A stretch of 5,681 nucleotides of DNA from JAHFOW01 sp964370795 (GTDB lineage: Bacteria > Planctomycetota > Brocadiia > Brocadiales > Brocadiaceae): contig CAYJME010000214.1 in assembly GCA_964370795.1 (NCBI GenBank), forward strand, positions 1 through 5,681, in the 5' to 3' direction. A model generated the notes under the pieces. The model was not told the DNA's origin and ran no database searches. It worked only from the letters and a program-made list of their open reading frames with translations. Numbering within the stretch: position 1 is the stretch's first letter; each line of letters opens with the position of its first letter. Of the stretch, positions 1-5,681 are shown piece by piece. The position numbers were made by a program, and so were the translations under genes.

Positions 1-69
1 GAACACGGTAGTTAAGCTTCTTACGCTGATGGTACTGGTGAAAACTGGGAGAGTAGGTAACTGCCGGGA
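1..69 (+). rRNA. rrf: 5S ribosomal RNA, 3' part (5' end outside window)
   Basis: The first bases read as the second half of a bacterial 5S rRNA: GAACACGGTAGTTAAGC (loop B/helix III region), GCTGATGGTACTG (loop A/E side), GGGAGAGTAGGTAACTGCC, then the 3' strand of helix I. A 5S rRNA is normally about 115-120 nt, so roughly 45-50 nt lie before the window. The 3' end is placed at the GCCGGG near 64-69 by analogy; the mature end could differ by a few bases. It is directly followed by an intrinsic terminator, so it is the last gene of an rRNA operon whose 16S and 23S genes probably lie upstream. Confidence 0.93.
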
Positions 70-77
70 ATAAATTT

Positions 78-112
78 AAAACCCGTCTCGATAATATCGA
101 GATGGGTTTTTT
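78..112 (+). terminator. Intrinsic terminator of the rRNA operon
   Basis: Bases 78-92 pair with 96-110 to give a 15-bp stem with one G-U pair (85/103) and a 3-nt loop. It is followed by or includes a T run at 107-112. This is a textbook rho-independent terminator just behind the 5S rRNA. The A run at 78-81 opposite the T run means it could also work for transcripts arriving from the - strand, but no - strand gene ends here. Confidence 0.92.
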
Positions 113-127
113 ATTTAGTTGTTTTTT

Positions 128-156
128 TTGAAAGATAAACTATCGTTATAGAAAAT
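128..156 (+). promoter_or_regulatory. Weak candidate promoter for the fur-rpmB-gat cluster
   Basis: TTGAAA at 128-133 (5 of 6 to the sigma-70 -35 box) and GAAAAT at 151-156 (4 of 6 to the -10 box) are separated by 17 bases. Transcription would start near 163, almost at the GTG of the next gene, giving a leaderless or nearly leaderless message. That would fit the lack of a Shine-Dalgarno sequence there. A different pairing (TTGTTT at 119-124 with TATCGT at 141-146, spacer 16) is about as good, so the exact boxes are unsure. A promoter is expected here because the rRNA terminator ends upstream transcription. Confidence 0.25.
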
Positions 157-165
157 TTTGAAAAA

Positions 166-597
166 GTGCTTTCAAAAGAGGAAAAATTCAAAGAGTTTCT
201 GGCTTCTAAGAACTTAAAATTCACAGAAGAAAGGCAAGCAATACTAGATTGCATATTCGCAAGTCATAAGCATTTCGAGGCTGATGAATTGCTTGTTGAA
301 CTTCGTCTAAATGATAAGAGAATATCAAAGGCTACGATTTATCGTACACTTGCCCTTCTTGTTCAGAGTGGTCTTCTTCGTGAAGTTATATTCGGTGAAA
401 GACACACACATTATGAGCACATATACGGACACGAACATCATGATCATATGATTTGTAATAAATGCGGAAAAATAATTGAATTCGTAGAGTATAAAATAGA
501 AAAACTTCAGGACGACGTGTGTAAGCGATATAAATTTAAAGCGGAATCTCATAGAATGCAGATTCATGGCTTATGTGAAGATTGTTGTAAGGCATAA
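166..597 (+). CDS. fur: Fur-family ferric uptake regulator
   Basis: This 143-residue protein is the usual length for the Fur family: DNA-binding transcription factors that sense Fe(II) or a related metal and repress uptake genes. The N-terminal winged helix covers about residues 10-80, with the recognition helix in RISKATIYRTLALL at 53-66. The C-terminal metal-binding dimerisation domain contains HHDHMICNKCGKIIEF (91-106). Residues H91, D93, E112 and H129 line up with the E. coli Fur metal site, and C97, C100, C137 and C140 form a structural zinc CxxC pair. The HHDH...CGKxIEF signature resembles Fur more than Zur, but PerR or another metal specificity cannot be excluded. The start is GTG: an in-frame stop at 136-138 leaves no better upstream start, and no Shine-Dalgarno is visible. 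It follows the rRNA terminator and lies 44 bases before rpmB on the same strand. Confidence 0.93.
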   Translation: MLSKEEKFKEFLASKNLKFTEERQAILDCIFASHKHFEADELLVELRLNDKRISKATIYRTLALLVQSGLLREVIFGERHTHYEHIYGHEHHDHMICNKCGKIIEFVEYKIEKLQDDVCKRYKFKAESHRMQIHGLCEDCCKA

Positions 598-629
598 GTT
601 GGAAAAACAAATTAATAGTATCAAAGATT

Positions 630-633
630 GGAG
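630..633 (+). promoter_or_regulatory. Shine-Dalgarno site of rpmB
   Basis: GGAG at 630-633 lies 8 bases before the ATG at 642. It is the clearest ribosome-binding site in the left part of the window, and it fixes the rpmB start. The neighbouring fur and gat genes have weak or no such sites. Confidence 0.7.
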
Positions 634-641
634 TTGTATTT

Positions 642-869
642 ATGGCTCAAGTATGTGAAATGTGCGGGAAGAAAACACAAGTTGGCAACCAGATAGAGCG
701 TAGAGGGTTGGCGAAGTGGAAGGGTGGTGTAGGTAGGAAGATAACAGGAAAAACAAAGAGGAAATTTAAAATAAATTTGCAACGTGTTAAGGCTAAGGTA
801 GCAGGAACCGTTAAGAGGATAAAGGTATGTACTCGTTGCATTAGCGCTAACAAGGTCGTAAAGACTTAA
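642..869 (+). CDS. rpmB: Large ribosomal subunit protein bL28
   Basis: The 75-residue, strongly basic protein is a full-length bL28, a component of the 50S ribosomal subunit. Family features are the N-terminal MAQVCEMCGKKTQVGN, the central GGVGRKITGKTKRKFKINLQ (28-47) and the C-terminal KVCTRCISANKVVKT. It carries two CxxC pairs (C5/C8 and C63/C66), so it is of the zinc-binding (C+) type of L28, in contrast to the cysteine-free paralogues that some bacteria use under zinc limitation. A good Shine-Dalgarno supports the ATG. It is co-directional with fur upstream (44-base gap) and gatC downstream (22-base gap). rpmG is not adjacent as it is in many proteobacteria. Placement directly after a metalloregulator is suggestive given its zinc content, but nothing here shows regulation of rpmB by that protein. 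Confidence 0.96.
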   Translation: MAQVCEMCGKKTQVGNQIERRGLAKWKGGVGRKITGKTKRKFKINLQRVKAKVAGTVKRIKVCTRCISANKVVKT

Positions 870-891
870 TAGTTTAGACTTTGTACACAAG

Positions 892-1173
892 ATGGATAAA
901 ACAGTAATTGAATATATTGCCAATCTTTCAAGAATTGAACTAAGTGAACAAGAGAAGGGTTTTTTAATTCATCAATTGAGCAATATTTTGTCATATATAG
1001 AAAAGCTCAATAAGTTAAATACAGATGATATACAACCGATGTCTCATGCAATAAATACGTCAAATGTATTTAGAGATGATAAACCTGTCGTGTCAACATT
1101 AAGAGAAGAAGCATTAAGCAATGCTCCTTCAAAATTGGGCCATTTTATTAAAGTACCAAAGGTAATAGATTAA
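892..1173 (+). CDS. gatC: Asp-tRNA(Asn)/Glu-tRNA(Gln) amidotransferase subunit C
   Basis: This 93-residue protein has the normal GatC length and pattern: an N-terminal helix with IEYIANLSRIELSEQEK (6-22), a second helix LSNILSYIEKLNKLNT (29-44), then the conserved DDIQPMSHA (45-53) and a FRDDKP segment (61-66). The C-terminal tail wraps around GatA. GatC is the small non-catalytic subunit that holds GatA and GatB together in the cytosolic GatCAB complex. The ATG at 892 has no strong Shine-Dalgarno, so translation may be helped by coupling to rpmB 22 bases upstream. It is followed after 19 bases by gatA, giving the gatCAB order found in many bacteria. Confidence 0.95.
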   Translation: MDKTVIEYIANLSRIELSEQEKGFLIHQLSNILSYIEKLNKLNTDDIQPMSHAINTSNVFRDDKPVVSTLREEALSNAPSKLGHFIKVPKVID

Positions 1174-1192
1174 CATTAGTGAAATAAGAGAC

Positions 1193-2683
1193 GTGTCTTT
1201 GAGTCTTTTACAATCCACAGCACATCAAATAAAGAATAAAATCATATCGAGAGAAATCAAATCGGTTGACCTTGTATCAAGCCTTTTTACACGTATAAAA
1301 CATGTTGAAAATAATATTCAGGCTTATATAGTAACGGCTGAAAAAAAAGCAATTCAGGACGCTATAGAGATTGACAAAAGGATTGAGCGTGGAGAAGAAG
1401 TTGGATTGCTTGCCGGTATTCCTGTTGCGGTTAAAGACAATATTTGCGCAAAAAGCTTACCTACCACGTGCGCTTCAAAAATTTTGCAAAATTTTATTCC
1501 CCCCTATGATGCATTTGTCGTTCGGCGTTTGAAAGAAGAAGATGCCATAATTATTGGTAAGACAAATTTAGATGAATTTGCCATGGGGTCGTCTACGGAG
1601 AACTCAGGATTTAAAATAACCCGTAATCCCTGGAACCTCGAATGCGTACCTGGTGGATCAAGCGGTGGTTCTGCTTCTGCAGTTGCCGCTGATGTTGCAT
1701 ATATGGCGCTTGGCTCAGATACGGGTGGTTCTATTAGACAACCGGCAGCGCTTTGTGGTATTGTCGGCGTTAAACCAACATACGGGAGGGTTTCAAGGTA
1801 CGGTCTTGTTGCTTTCGGTTCTTCTTTAGATCAAATTGGTCCGTTAACAAAAGACGTTCGCGATGCAGCAATATTAATGCAGGTAATTGCAGGTTATGAT
1901 TCATGTGATTCCACTTCCGTAAAAATTCAGGTTCCCGATTATATGGAAGGAATTGAGTCTGATATGAAAGGTTTACGGATTGGTATTCCTAAAGAATATT
2001 TTGCAACTGGTTTAAAATCAGATGTTCATACGGTTATAAAGGATGCATTAAAAGTATACGAACGATTGGGTGCGGAAATCATTGATATTTCTTTACCTCA
2101 TACAGACTACGCTGTCGCCGTCTATTATATTGTGGCCAACGCTGAGGCAAGCTCGAATTTGGCTCGCTATGATGGTGTCCGATATGGTTATAGAACCAAT
2201 AATGCACAGGGCGTTATAGACATGTACTCAAAAACCAGGGCTGAAGGGTTTGGTAACGAGGTTAAGCGCCGTATTATGTTGGGAAATTATGCGCTTAGTT
2301 CCGGGTATTATGACGCATATTATCTGAAGGCATCCAGGGTAAGAACATTAATAAAAAATGATTTTGACGCAGCCTTTGAAAAGGTTGATTGTATAATGTG
2401 TCCAACGTCACCGGTTCCTGCATTTAAAATCGGGGAGCGTGCAAATAATCCTTTGGAAATGTATCTTTCCGACATTTATACCATTCCGGCAAATCTTGCA
2501 GGTATCCCGGGTATCTCCATTCCGTGCGGATTTTCGAAAGAACAGTTACCTATTGGATTACAGGTCCTCGCAAAACATTTCGAAGAAAAGAAATTACTAC
2601 AGATAGCATACGCCTTTGAACGAGAGACTGATTTCCATTTAAAAAAACCACCCTTAAATGTTTCTTCCATGCAGGGGGCATAA
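1193..2683 (+). CDS. gatA: Asp-tRNA(Asn)/Glu-tRNA(Gln) amidotransferase subunit A (amidase)
   Basis: This is a full-length GatA of 496 residues (family about 480-500). It belongs to the amidase-signature family and hydrolyses glutamine (or asparagine) to release the ammonia that is channelled to GatB. The Ser-cisSer-Lys catalytic triad is intact: K81 in AVKDN, S156 in the GGSSGGS loop (154-160), and S180 in GSDTGGS (174-180). Other family blocks are TNLDEFAMGSSTENS (124-138), KPTYGRVSRYGLVAF (194-208), EASSNLARYDG and GFGNEVKRRIMLG. The start is uncertain by two codons. GTG at 1193 gives the usual MSL beginning but leaves only 2 bases after AAGAG (1186-1190), whereas TTG at 1199 would be 8 bases away. 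The gene sits between gatC and gatB with gaps of 19 and 15 bases. No lesion is seen. Confidence 0.98.
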   Translation: MSLSLLQSTAHQIKNKIISREIKSVDLVSSLFTRIKHVENNIQAYIVTAEKKAIQDAIEIDKRIERGEEVGLLAGIPVAVKDNICAKSLPTTCASKILQNFIPPYDAFVVRRLKEEDAIIIGKTNLDEFAMGSSTENSGFKITRNPWNLECVPGGSSGGSASAVAADVAYMALGSDTGGSIRQPAALCGIVGVKPTYGRVSRYGLVAFGSSLDQIGPLTKDVRDAAILMQVIAGYDSCDSTSVKIQVPDYMEGIESDMKGLRIGIPKEYFATGLKSDVHTVIKDALKVYERLGAEIIDISLPHTDYAVAVYYIVANAEASSNLARYDGVRYGYRTNNAQGVIDMYSKTRAEGFGNEVKRRIMLGNYALSSGYYDAYYLKASRVRTLIKNDFDAAFEKVDCIMCPTSPVPAFKIGERANNPLEMYLSDIYTIPANLAGIPGISIPCGFSKEQLPIGLQVLAKHFEEKKLLQIAYAFERETDFHLKKPPLNVSSMQGA

Positions 2684-2698
2684 CAAAAAATATCTATC

Positions 2699-4135
2699 AT
2701 GGAATACGAAGTAGTCGTTGGTTTAGAAACTCACGCCGAATTATCTACCATAACAAAGCTCTTTTGTGGGTGCAGCACAAAATTTGGAGCTGAACCGAAT
2801 AGCCAGGTTTGCCCTGTCTGTCTTGGCATGCCAGGTGTCCTGCCGGTAATGAATAATAAGGCATTTGAGTCTGCCATGAAGGTAGCGCTTGCTTTAAATT
2901 GCACAATCAATAAATTTACCAATTTTGACAGAAAGAGTTACTATTATCCAGACCTGCCCAAAAATTACCAGATATCGCAAAACTATTATAATCTGGGCGT
3001 AGATGGATATATGAATATAGATGTAAATGGCACGATAAAAAAGGTGAGGATTCATAATGTCCATCTGGAAGAAGAGGCTGGAAAGCTTATTCATCCTGAA
3101 GAAGTAGGGGCGAATTACAGTTTGGTCGATTTTAATAGGGCAGGCGTGCCTTTACTTGAAATTGTATCGCAACCTGATATGAGAAGTACCGATGAGGTGG
3201 AAAGCTACATGCAAACTCTGCGGAAAATACTTTTATACACAGAGGTTTCCGATTGCAAGATGCAGGAGGGTTCTCTCAGGTTTGAGGCAAGTATTTCACT
3301 GAGGAAAAAAGGTACGGAGAAATTAGGGAATAGAGTTGAAATAAAAAACCTGAACTCCATGAAGTCTGTTATAAAGGGTATTGATTATGAAGCAAAAAGG
3401 CAAGCTGAATTGCTTGATAGAGGTGAAACAATTGCCAGAGAAACAAGATTATGGGATGAGGTGAACGAACGAAGTGAGCGTATGCGTTCAAAGGAAGAGG
3501 CCCAGGATTATCGTTATTTTCCGGAACCAGACCTGTTGCCTGTTCTCATAGATGAAAAATGGATGAGCGCAATAAAGAGTACGATACCAGAGCTGCCCCT
3601 TGACAGAAAACAGAGATTTATGGGTTTATTTAAACTTTCTGATTATGATGCAAGTTTGCTTACTGAGGAAAAGGTACTTGCTGATTTTTTTGAAGATTGT
3701 CTATCAATTTCTGAAAGACCAAAGGCATTTTGCAACTGGATTATTAATGATTTACTAAGAGAGGTAAAGGATAGAAAATTAGATATTTATAATTTACCCA
3801 TTAAACCCAAACAATTGGCTGCATTAGTTGAAACAATCGAAAGAGGCATTATAAGCTCTACCATTGCCAAAGAAGTTTTTTCTGAGATGATTTTGACTGG
3901 CAAAGACCCTCAGAAAATTATAGAAGAAAAAAAATTAGCGCAGATCAGCGATGAGGGTTTTATCGAAACGGTCATCGATAAAATAATCGCAAGTAATCCA
4001 AATGTAATAGAAGATTATAAAAAGGGAAAGAAGAATGCCCTTGCGTTTTTAATAGGGCAGGTGATGAAAGAAACCAAAGGCAAGGCAAACCCCAAACTGG
4101 TGAATGAGTTGTTGGTAAAAAAGGTTGGTGGTTAA
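2699..4135 (+). CDS. gatB: Asp-tRNA(Asn)/Glu-tRNA(Gln) amidotransferase subunit B
   Basis: This is a full-length GatB of 478 residues (family about 475-490). GatB binds the misacylated tRNA, activates the Glu or Asp carboxyl with ATP, and transamidates it with ammonia from GatA. The N-terminal cradle domain has VGLETHAEL (7-15) and a zinc-binding set C23, C25, C38, C41. Further signatures are FNRAGVPLLEIVSQPD (145-160), QEGSLRFEASISLR (189-202), VEIKNLNS (213-220) and EEAQDYRYFPEPDL (266-279). The helical and YqeY-like tail, which recognises the tRNA D-loop and elbow, runs from about 300 and ends in the typical GQVMKETKGKANPKLVNELL. The ATG start at 2699 lacks a strong Shine-Dalgarno, so coupling to gatA 15 bases upstream is likely. 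The gene ends normally with TAA at 4133-4135, directly before a foreign-looking gene remnant in the same frame. Confidence 0.98.
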   Translation: MEYEVVVGLETHAELSTITKLFCGCSTKFGAEPNSQVCPVCLGMPGVLPVMNNKAFESAMKVALALNCTINKFTNFDRKSYYYPDLPKNYQISQNYYNLGVDGYMNIDVNGTIKKVRIHNVHLEEEAGKLIHPEEVGANYSLVDFNRAGVPLLEIVSQPDMRSTDEVESYMQTLRKILLYTEVSDCKMQEGSLRFEASISLRKKGTEKLGNRVEIKNLNSMKSVIKGIDYEAKRQAELLDRGETIARETRLWDEVNERSERMRSKEEAQDYRYFPEPDLLPVLIDEKWMSAIKSTIPELPLDRKQRFMGLFKLSDYDASLLTEEKVLADFFEDCLSISERPKAFCNWIINDLLREVKDRKLDIYNLPIKPKQLAALVETIERGIISSTIAKEVFSEMILTGKDPQKIIEEKKLAQISDEGFIETVIDKIIASNPNVIEDYKKGKKNALAFLIGQVMKETKGKANPKLVNELLVKKVGG

Positions 4136-4154
4136 TTTTATCTTTGTGATAAAA
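4136..4154. repeat. Short AT-rich inverted repeat behind gatB
   Basis: TTTTATC (4136-4142) and GATAAAA (4148-4154) form a perfect 7-bp stem around a TTTGT loop, beginning on the base after the gatB stop. Six of the seven pairs are A-T, and no T run follows on the + strand, so it is a poor terminator. It overlaps the first codons of the Uma2 remnant. It could be chance, since the local sequence is very AT-rich. Confidence 0.4.
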
Positions 4155-4447
4155 AGAAGATTACCGATAAAAATATTCAGGGAGCGCCTGACCTGGTAGT
4201 TGAAATACTCTTGCCGTTCACGGCTTTAAAGGATTTGAGGGAAAAGAAACACCTTTGTGAAAGATGCGGAGTAAAAGAATACCTTGTTATTGACCCTCTT
4301 GAAGAGTATGTTAAAAGATTTTGGTTAGACGCAGAGGGTGCTTATGCCAAAGGTGATATATTCGATCCCCGTGAGGTTTTGTCATGCAAATTGCTCGAAG
4401 GGATTGAAATAAATCTTTGGGAAATATTTGAACTTGAAAAACCATAG
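4136..4447 (+). pseudogene. 5'-truncated Uma2-family (PD-(D/E)XK fold) gene remnant
   Basis: The + frame after the gatB stop stays open for 103 residues and reads as the C-terminal half of a Uma2 family (DUF820) protein, a restriction-endonuclease-like fold of unknown cellular role. The giveaway is KNIQGAPDLVVEIL (12-25), carrying D19 and E23 at the usual Asp and Glu positions of the nuclease core, then DLREKKHL (33-40) and GVKEYLVIDP (45-54), and a typical Uma2 end, GIEINLWEIFE. Full-length members have about 180-200 residues, so the N-terminal half is missing. The usual SPST after VEIL reads LPFT. No ATG or Shine-Dalgarno precedes the open part; TTG at 4211 would give 78 residues but would cut off the core strand. 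I read it as decayed debris left by a deletion or rearrangement. A short expressed protein is unlikely but not excluded. Confidence 0.8.
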
Positions 4448-4457
4448 CACGGCAGAT

Positions 4458-4473
4458 CGCAACCACATTCCCC
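4458..4473. repeat. Imperfect direct repeat, copy 1
   Basis: CGCAACCACATTCCCC here matches CGCAACCAAATCCCC at 4613-4627 with one mismatch and one single-base gap. It begins 11 bases after the Uma2 remnant ends. The copies are about 155 bases apart and in the same orientation. Confidence 0.4.
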
Positions 4474-4612
4474 TTAAAATCTGGGAACGAAAGGTTTGCA
4501 AGATTTATCCTCGTAAAAATGGGAAGAAGAAATATTTATAGGGCAATTTATAATCCAAAACATATCACATTTCGACAAAACCTCGTTTTTTAGTATATCT
4601 ACCGCATCAAGC

Positions 4613-4627
4613 CGCAACCAAATCCCC
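4613..4627. repeat. Imperfect direct repeat, copy 2
   Basis: This is the second copy of the CGCAACCA-AT-CCCC motif described at 4458-4473. Flanking sequence outside the motif matches only loosely, so the repeat is short and could belong to a degenerate dispersed element. Confidence 0.4.
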
Positions 4628-4729
4628 ATTCCTCCATCTGCCCCCCTTGAAACTGTGTCGTAATTAGGGTATTTGTTTAAAAAAATATCAAAGTCATAAT
4701 GCAAGGGAAAAGAGATGTGATACAACGGA

Positions 4730-5681
4730 TGTTCACCCCAAGGCGAAAAACAAAAAGACCGTAATAGCCTTGTATTTATTGGCTTTTACGTCTATGGGTA
4801 AGTTTTTTTCTCGTGACTACCCGTATGTGCCGGCTTGGTAATACCTCCGGCAACTTTATTTGTAAAGCCTCTAATAATTCACGTGATTGTTGCCGCGGCC
4901 GAGGTATCTTCTGACAATGCGCTTTTTGACCTTTGACTTTTACTTCCATTGAACAAATGGTTGCCAATTGTTCGAGACCTCCCTCCACCGTCAGATCAAA
5001 ACCGGCCCACGCCTGCCGTAGTCTTCGGACTATCATATACGCAAGCATTACCACAAACACGTGCCCTCGTGTACTCTCCTCTTTTCTTACATACACGGGA
5101 CGAACCTCAAGGTTCACTGTCTTGCACCCCCGAAATGCCTTCTCTACTTCCGTCAAGTCCTTATATCTCTCATGCACCAGGTATGTGTCCGCCTCGTTCT
5201 CCTTCAGGTCTGTCTTGATTACATAACATCCGTCAAGGTACGATTCTTCTTTGAATGCGTCCTCATTGCTCTCTATCTTCAGCGTCCCGGCCTCGTCTTT
5301 TATCTGTATCCACGTCTCTAGCTTCAGTTTCTTGAGCCTTTCCTTTGCCGCTTCAAGCGCCTTCGAAACCGATGCCCTTGGATGCTCTCTCAGATAACAG
5401 TTCTTCTTCCCGATGTATTTCTCGATACTCTGTAATTTTGATATGCGTGTCTTCGCCATTTCTTCTGCCCTCGTCGGGTTACGCCTCAGAATATATCGAA
5501 TCCCTTCATCCTTTACCTCGCATAGCTTTTCTTCAAACAACTCTCATTGCAGTATTCCTTTGTTTATCAACGATTCTATCTGCGGCTTCGTTATCGCCGT
5601 TATGTAATGAAATCCCTCCGGTAAACGTTCGATTTGCACCGTCTTGATCTTCCCACGGTCACCTACTAACGTTACCTCTTT
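4730..5681 (-). mobile_element. IS1634-like insertion sequence, 3' part (continues beyond window)
   Basis: The right-hand end of the window is an IS whose transposase runs leftwards on the - strand. G+C content is visibly higher here than in the gat genes, as expected for a separate origin. The IS end nearest the Uma2 remnant should lie shortly after the transposase stop at 4776. The stretch from about 4730 (TGTTCACCCCAAGGCG) is the most distinctive candidate for the terminal inverted repeat. This boundary is an estimate, because the opposite end, the matching inverted repeat and any target duplication are outside the window or not identified. A CAAGGC (4739-4744) / GCCTTG (4767-4772) inverted pair lies inside it. 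Confidence 0.6.
4776..5681 (-). pseudogene. IS1634-family DDE transposase, interrupted by in-frame TGA, N-terminus outside window
   Basis: The - strand frame is open from the window edge and encodes the central and C-terminal parts of an IS4-superfamily, IS1634-like transposase, which cuts and rejoins IS ends. VTLVGDRGKIKT (5675-5640) supplies the second catalytic Asp (5658-5660). The third acidic residue is the Glu encoded at 5142-5144 in RYKDLTEVEKAFRGCK, matching the Y(2)R(3)E(6)K spacing, with Leu in place of Arg. LEVRPVYVR and RGHVFVVMLAYMIVRRLR follow, and the C-terminus is short and basic. Between GILQ and ELFEEKLCEV the frame is broken by TGA at 5544-5546, while homology continues without a shift on both sides, so this is a nonsense change. 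The downstream part alone (254 codons from a TTG at 5538-5540) lacks the first two catalytic Asp residues and would be inactive. Stop-codon readthrough is possible but unsupported. Confidence 0.85.

Larger units (their letters stand above)
4448..4730. other. Intergenic region without a convincing gene
   Basis: This stretch separates the Uma2 remnant from the insertion sequence. No frame on either strand shows a recognisable family. A - strand frame is open from 4785 down to the TAA at 4474-4476, and a TTG at 4723-4725 would give 83 residues. However, its translation is of mixed composition with no motif, and no ribosome-binding site is apparent. No tRNA cloverleaf and no clear T-tailed hairpin were found. 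The only structure noted is the imperfect direct repeat at 4458-4473 and 4613-4627. The likely content is remnant DNA or a dispersed intergenic repeat family. Confidence 0.55.

Noticed and set aside
325..923. - strand open frames opposite fur and rpmB
   Set aside because: They overlap strongly conserved genes on the + strand and show no family features of their own.
4136..4154. Hairpin behind gatB as an intrinsic terminator
   Set aside because: The 7-bp stem is nearly all A-T and is followed by AGAAGATT without a T run, so it would be a very weak terminator. It was kept only as an inverted repeat.
4474..4725. 83-codon open frame on the - strand with a TTG start
   Set aside because: It has no recognisable motif, no apparent ribosome-binding site and an irregular composition. 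The frame stays open upstream into the IS end without any better start, which looks like chance openness and not a gene.
4739..4772. CAAGGC/GCCTTG pair as a terminator of the transposase
   Set aside because: A 6-bp stem with a 22-base loop is too weak, and it is not followed by a T run on the - strand.
4933..5647. Several overlapping + strand open frames of 64-100 codons
   Set aside because: They lie opposite the transposase, whose - strand frame matches a known family. Their Ser/Pro/Leu-rich translations are typical antisense shadows.
1..5681. CRISPR array, tRNA genes, toxin-antitoxin pair or defence cluster
   Set aside because: No regularly spaced repeats, no tRNA-like cloverleaf and no gene pair of that kind were seen. 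Uma2 and transposase debris alone do not make a defence system.

Overview
The window is a bacterial chromosome segment of moderately low G+C. It opens with the 3' part of a 5S rRNA and its terminator, followed by five intact housekeeping genes on the + strand: a Fur-family metalloregulator, ribosomal protein L28 (rpmB), and the three subunits of the tRNA-dependent amidotransferase in the order gatC, gatA, gatB. The proteins look like those of a Gram-negative, AT-leaning lineage. A planctomycete of the anammox group (Brocadiales) is my best guess from their general character, but it is only a guess and no marker here proves it. GatCAB implies that the cell makes Gln-tRNA(Gln) and/or Asn-tRNA(Asn) by the indirect transamidation route.

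Layout: 1-69 is the 5S rRNA 3' end; 78-112 is a strong intrinsic terminator; 166-597 is fur; 642-869 is rpmB; 892-4135 is gatCAB. The gaps between the five genes are 44, 22, 19 and 15 bases. All five point the same way with no terminator between them, so one transcript is plausible. Translation and tRNA charging tie rpmB to gatCAB; Fur is the odd member.

After gatB the sequence changes character. From 4136 to 4447 there is a 5'-truncated remnant of a Uma2-family (PD-(D/E)XK nuclease fold) gene, starting directly behind the gatB stop codon and in the same frame. From 4448 to about 4730 I see no convincing gene, only a short imperfect direct repeat. From about 4730 to the window edge, on the - strand, lies the 3' part of an IS1634-like (IS4-superfamily, DDE) insertion sequence, whose transposase is interrupted by an in-frame TGA.

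I found no evidence of a previously undescribed system. The most useful observations are the gene debris behind gatB, the broken transposase and the probable position of the IS end. The left half is conserved core genome.
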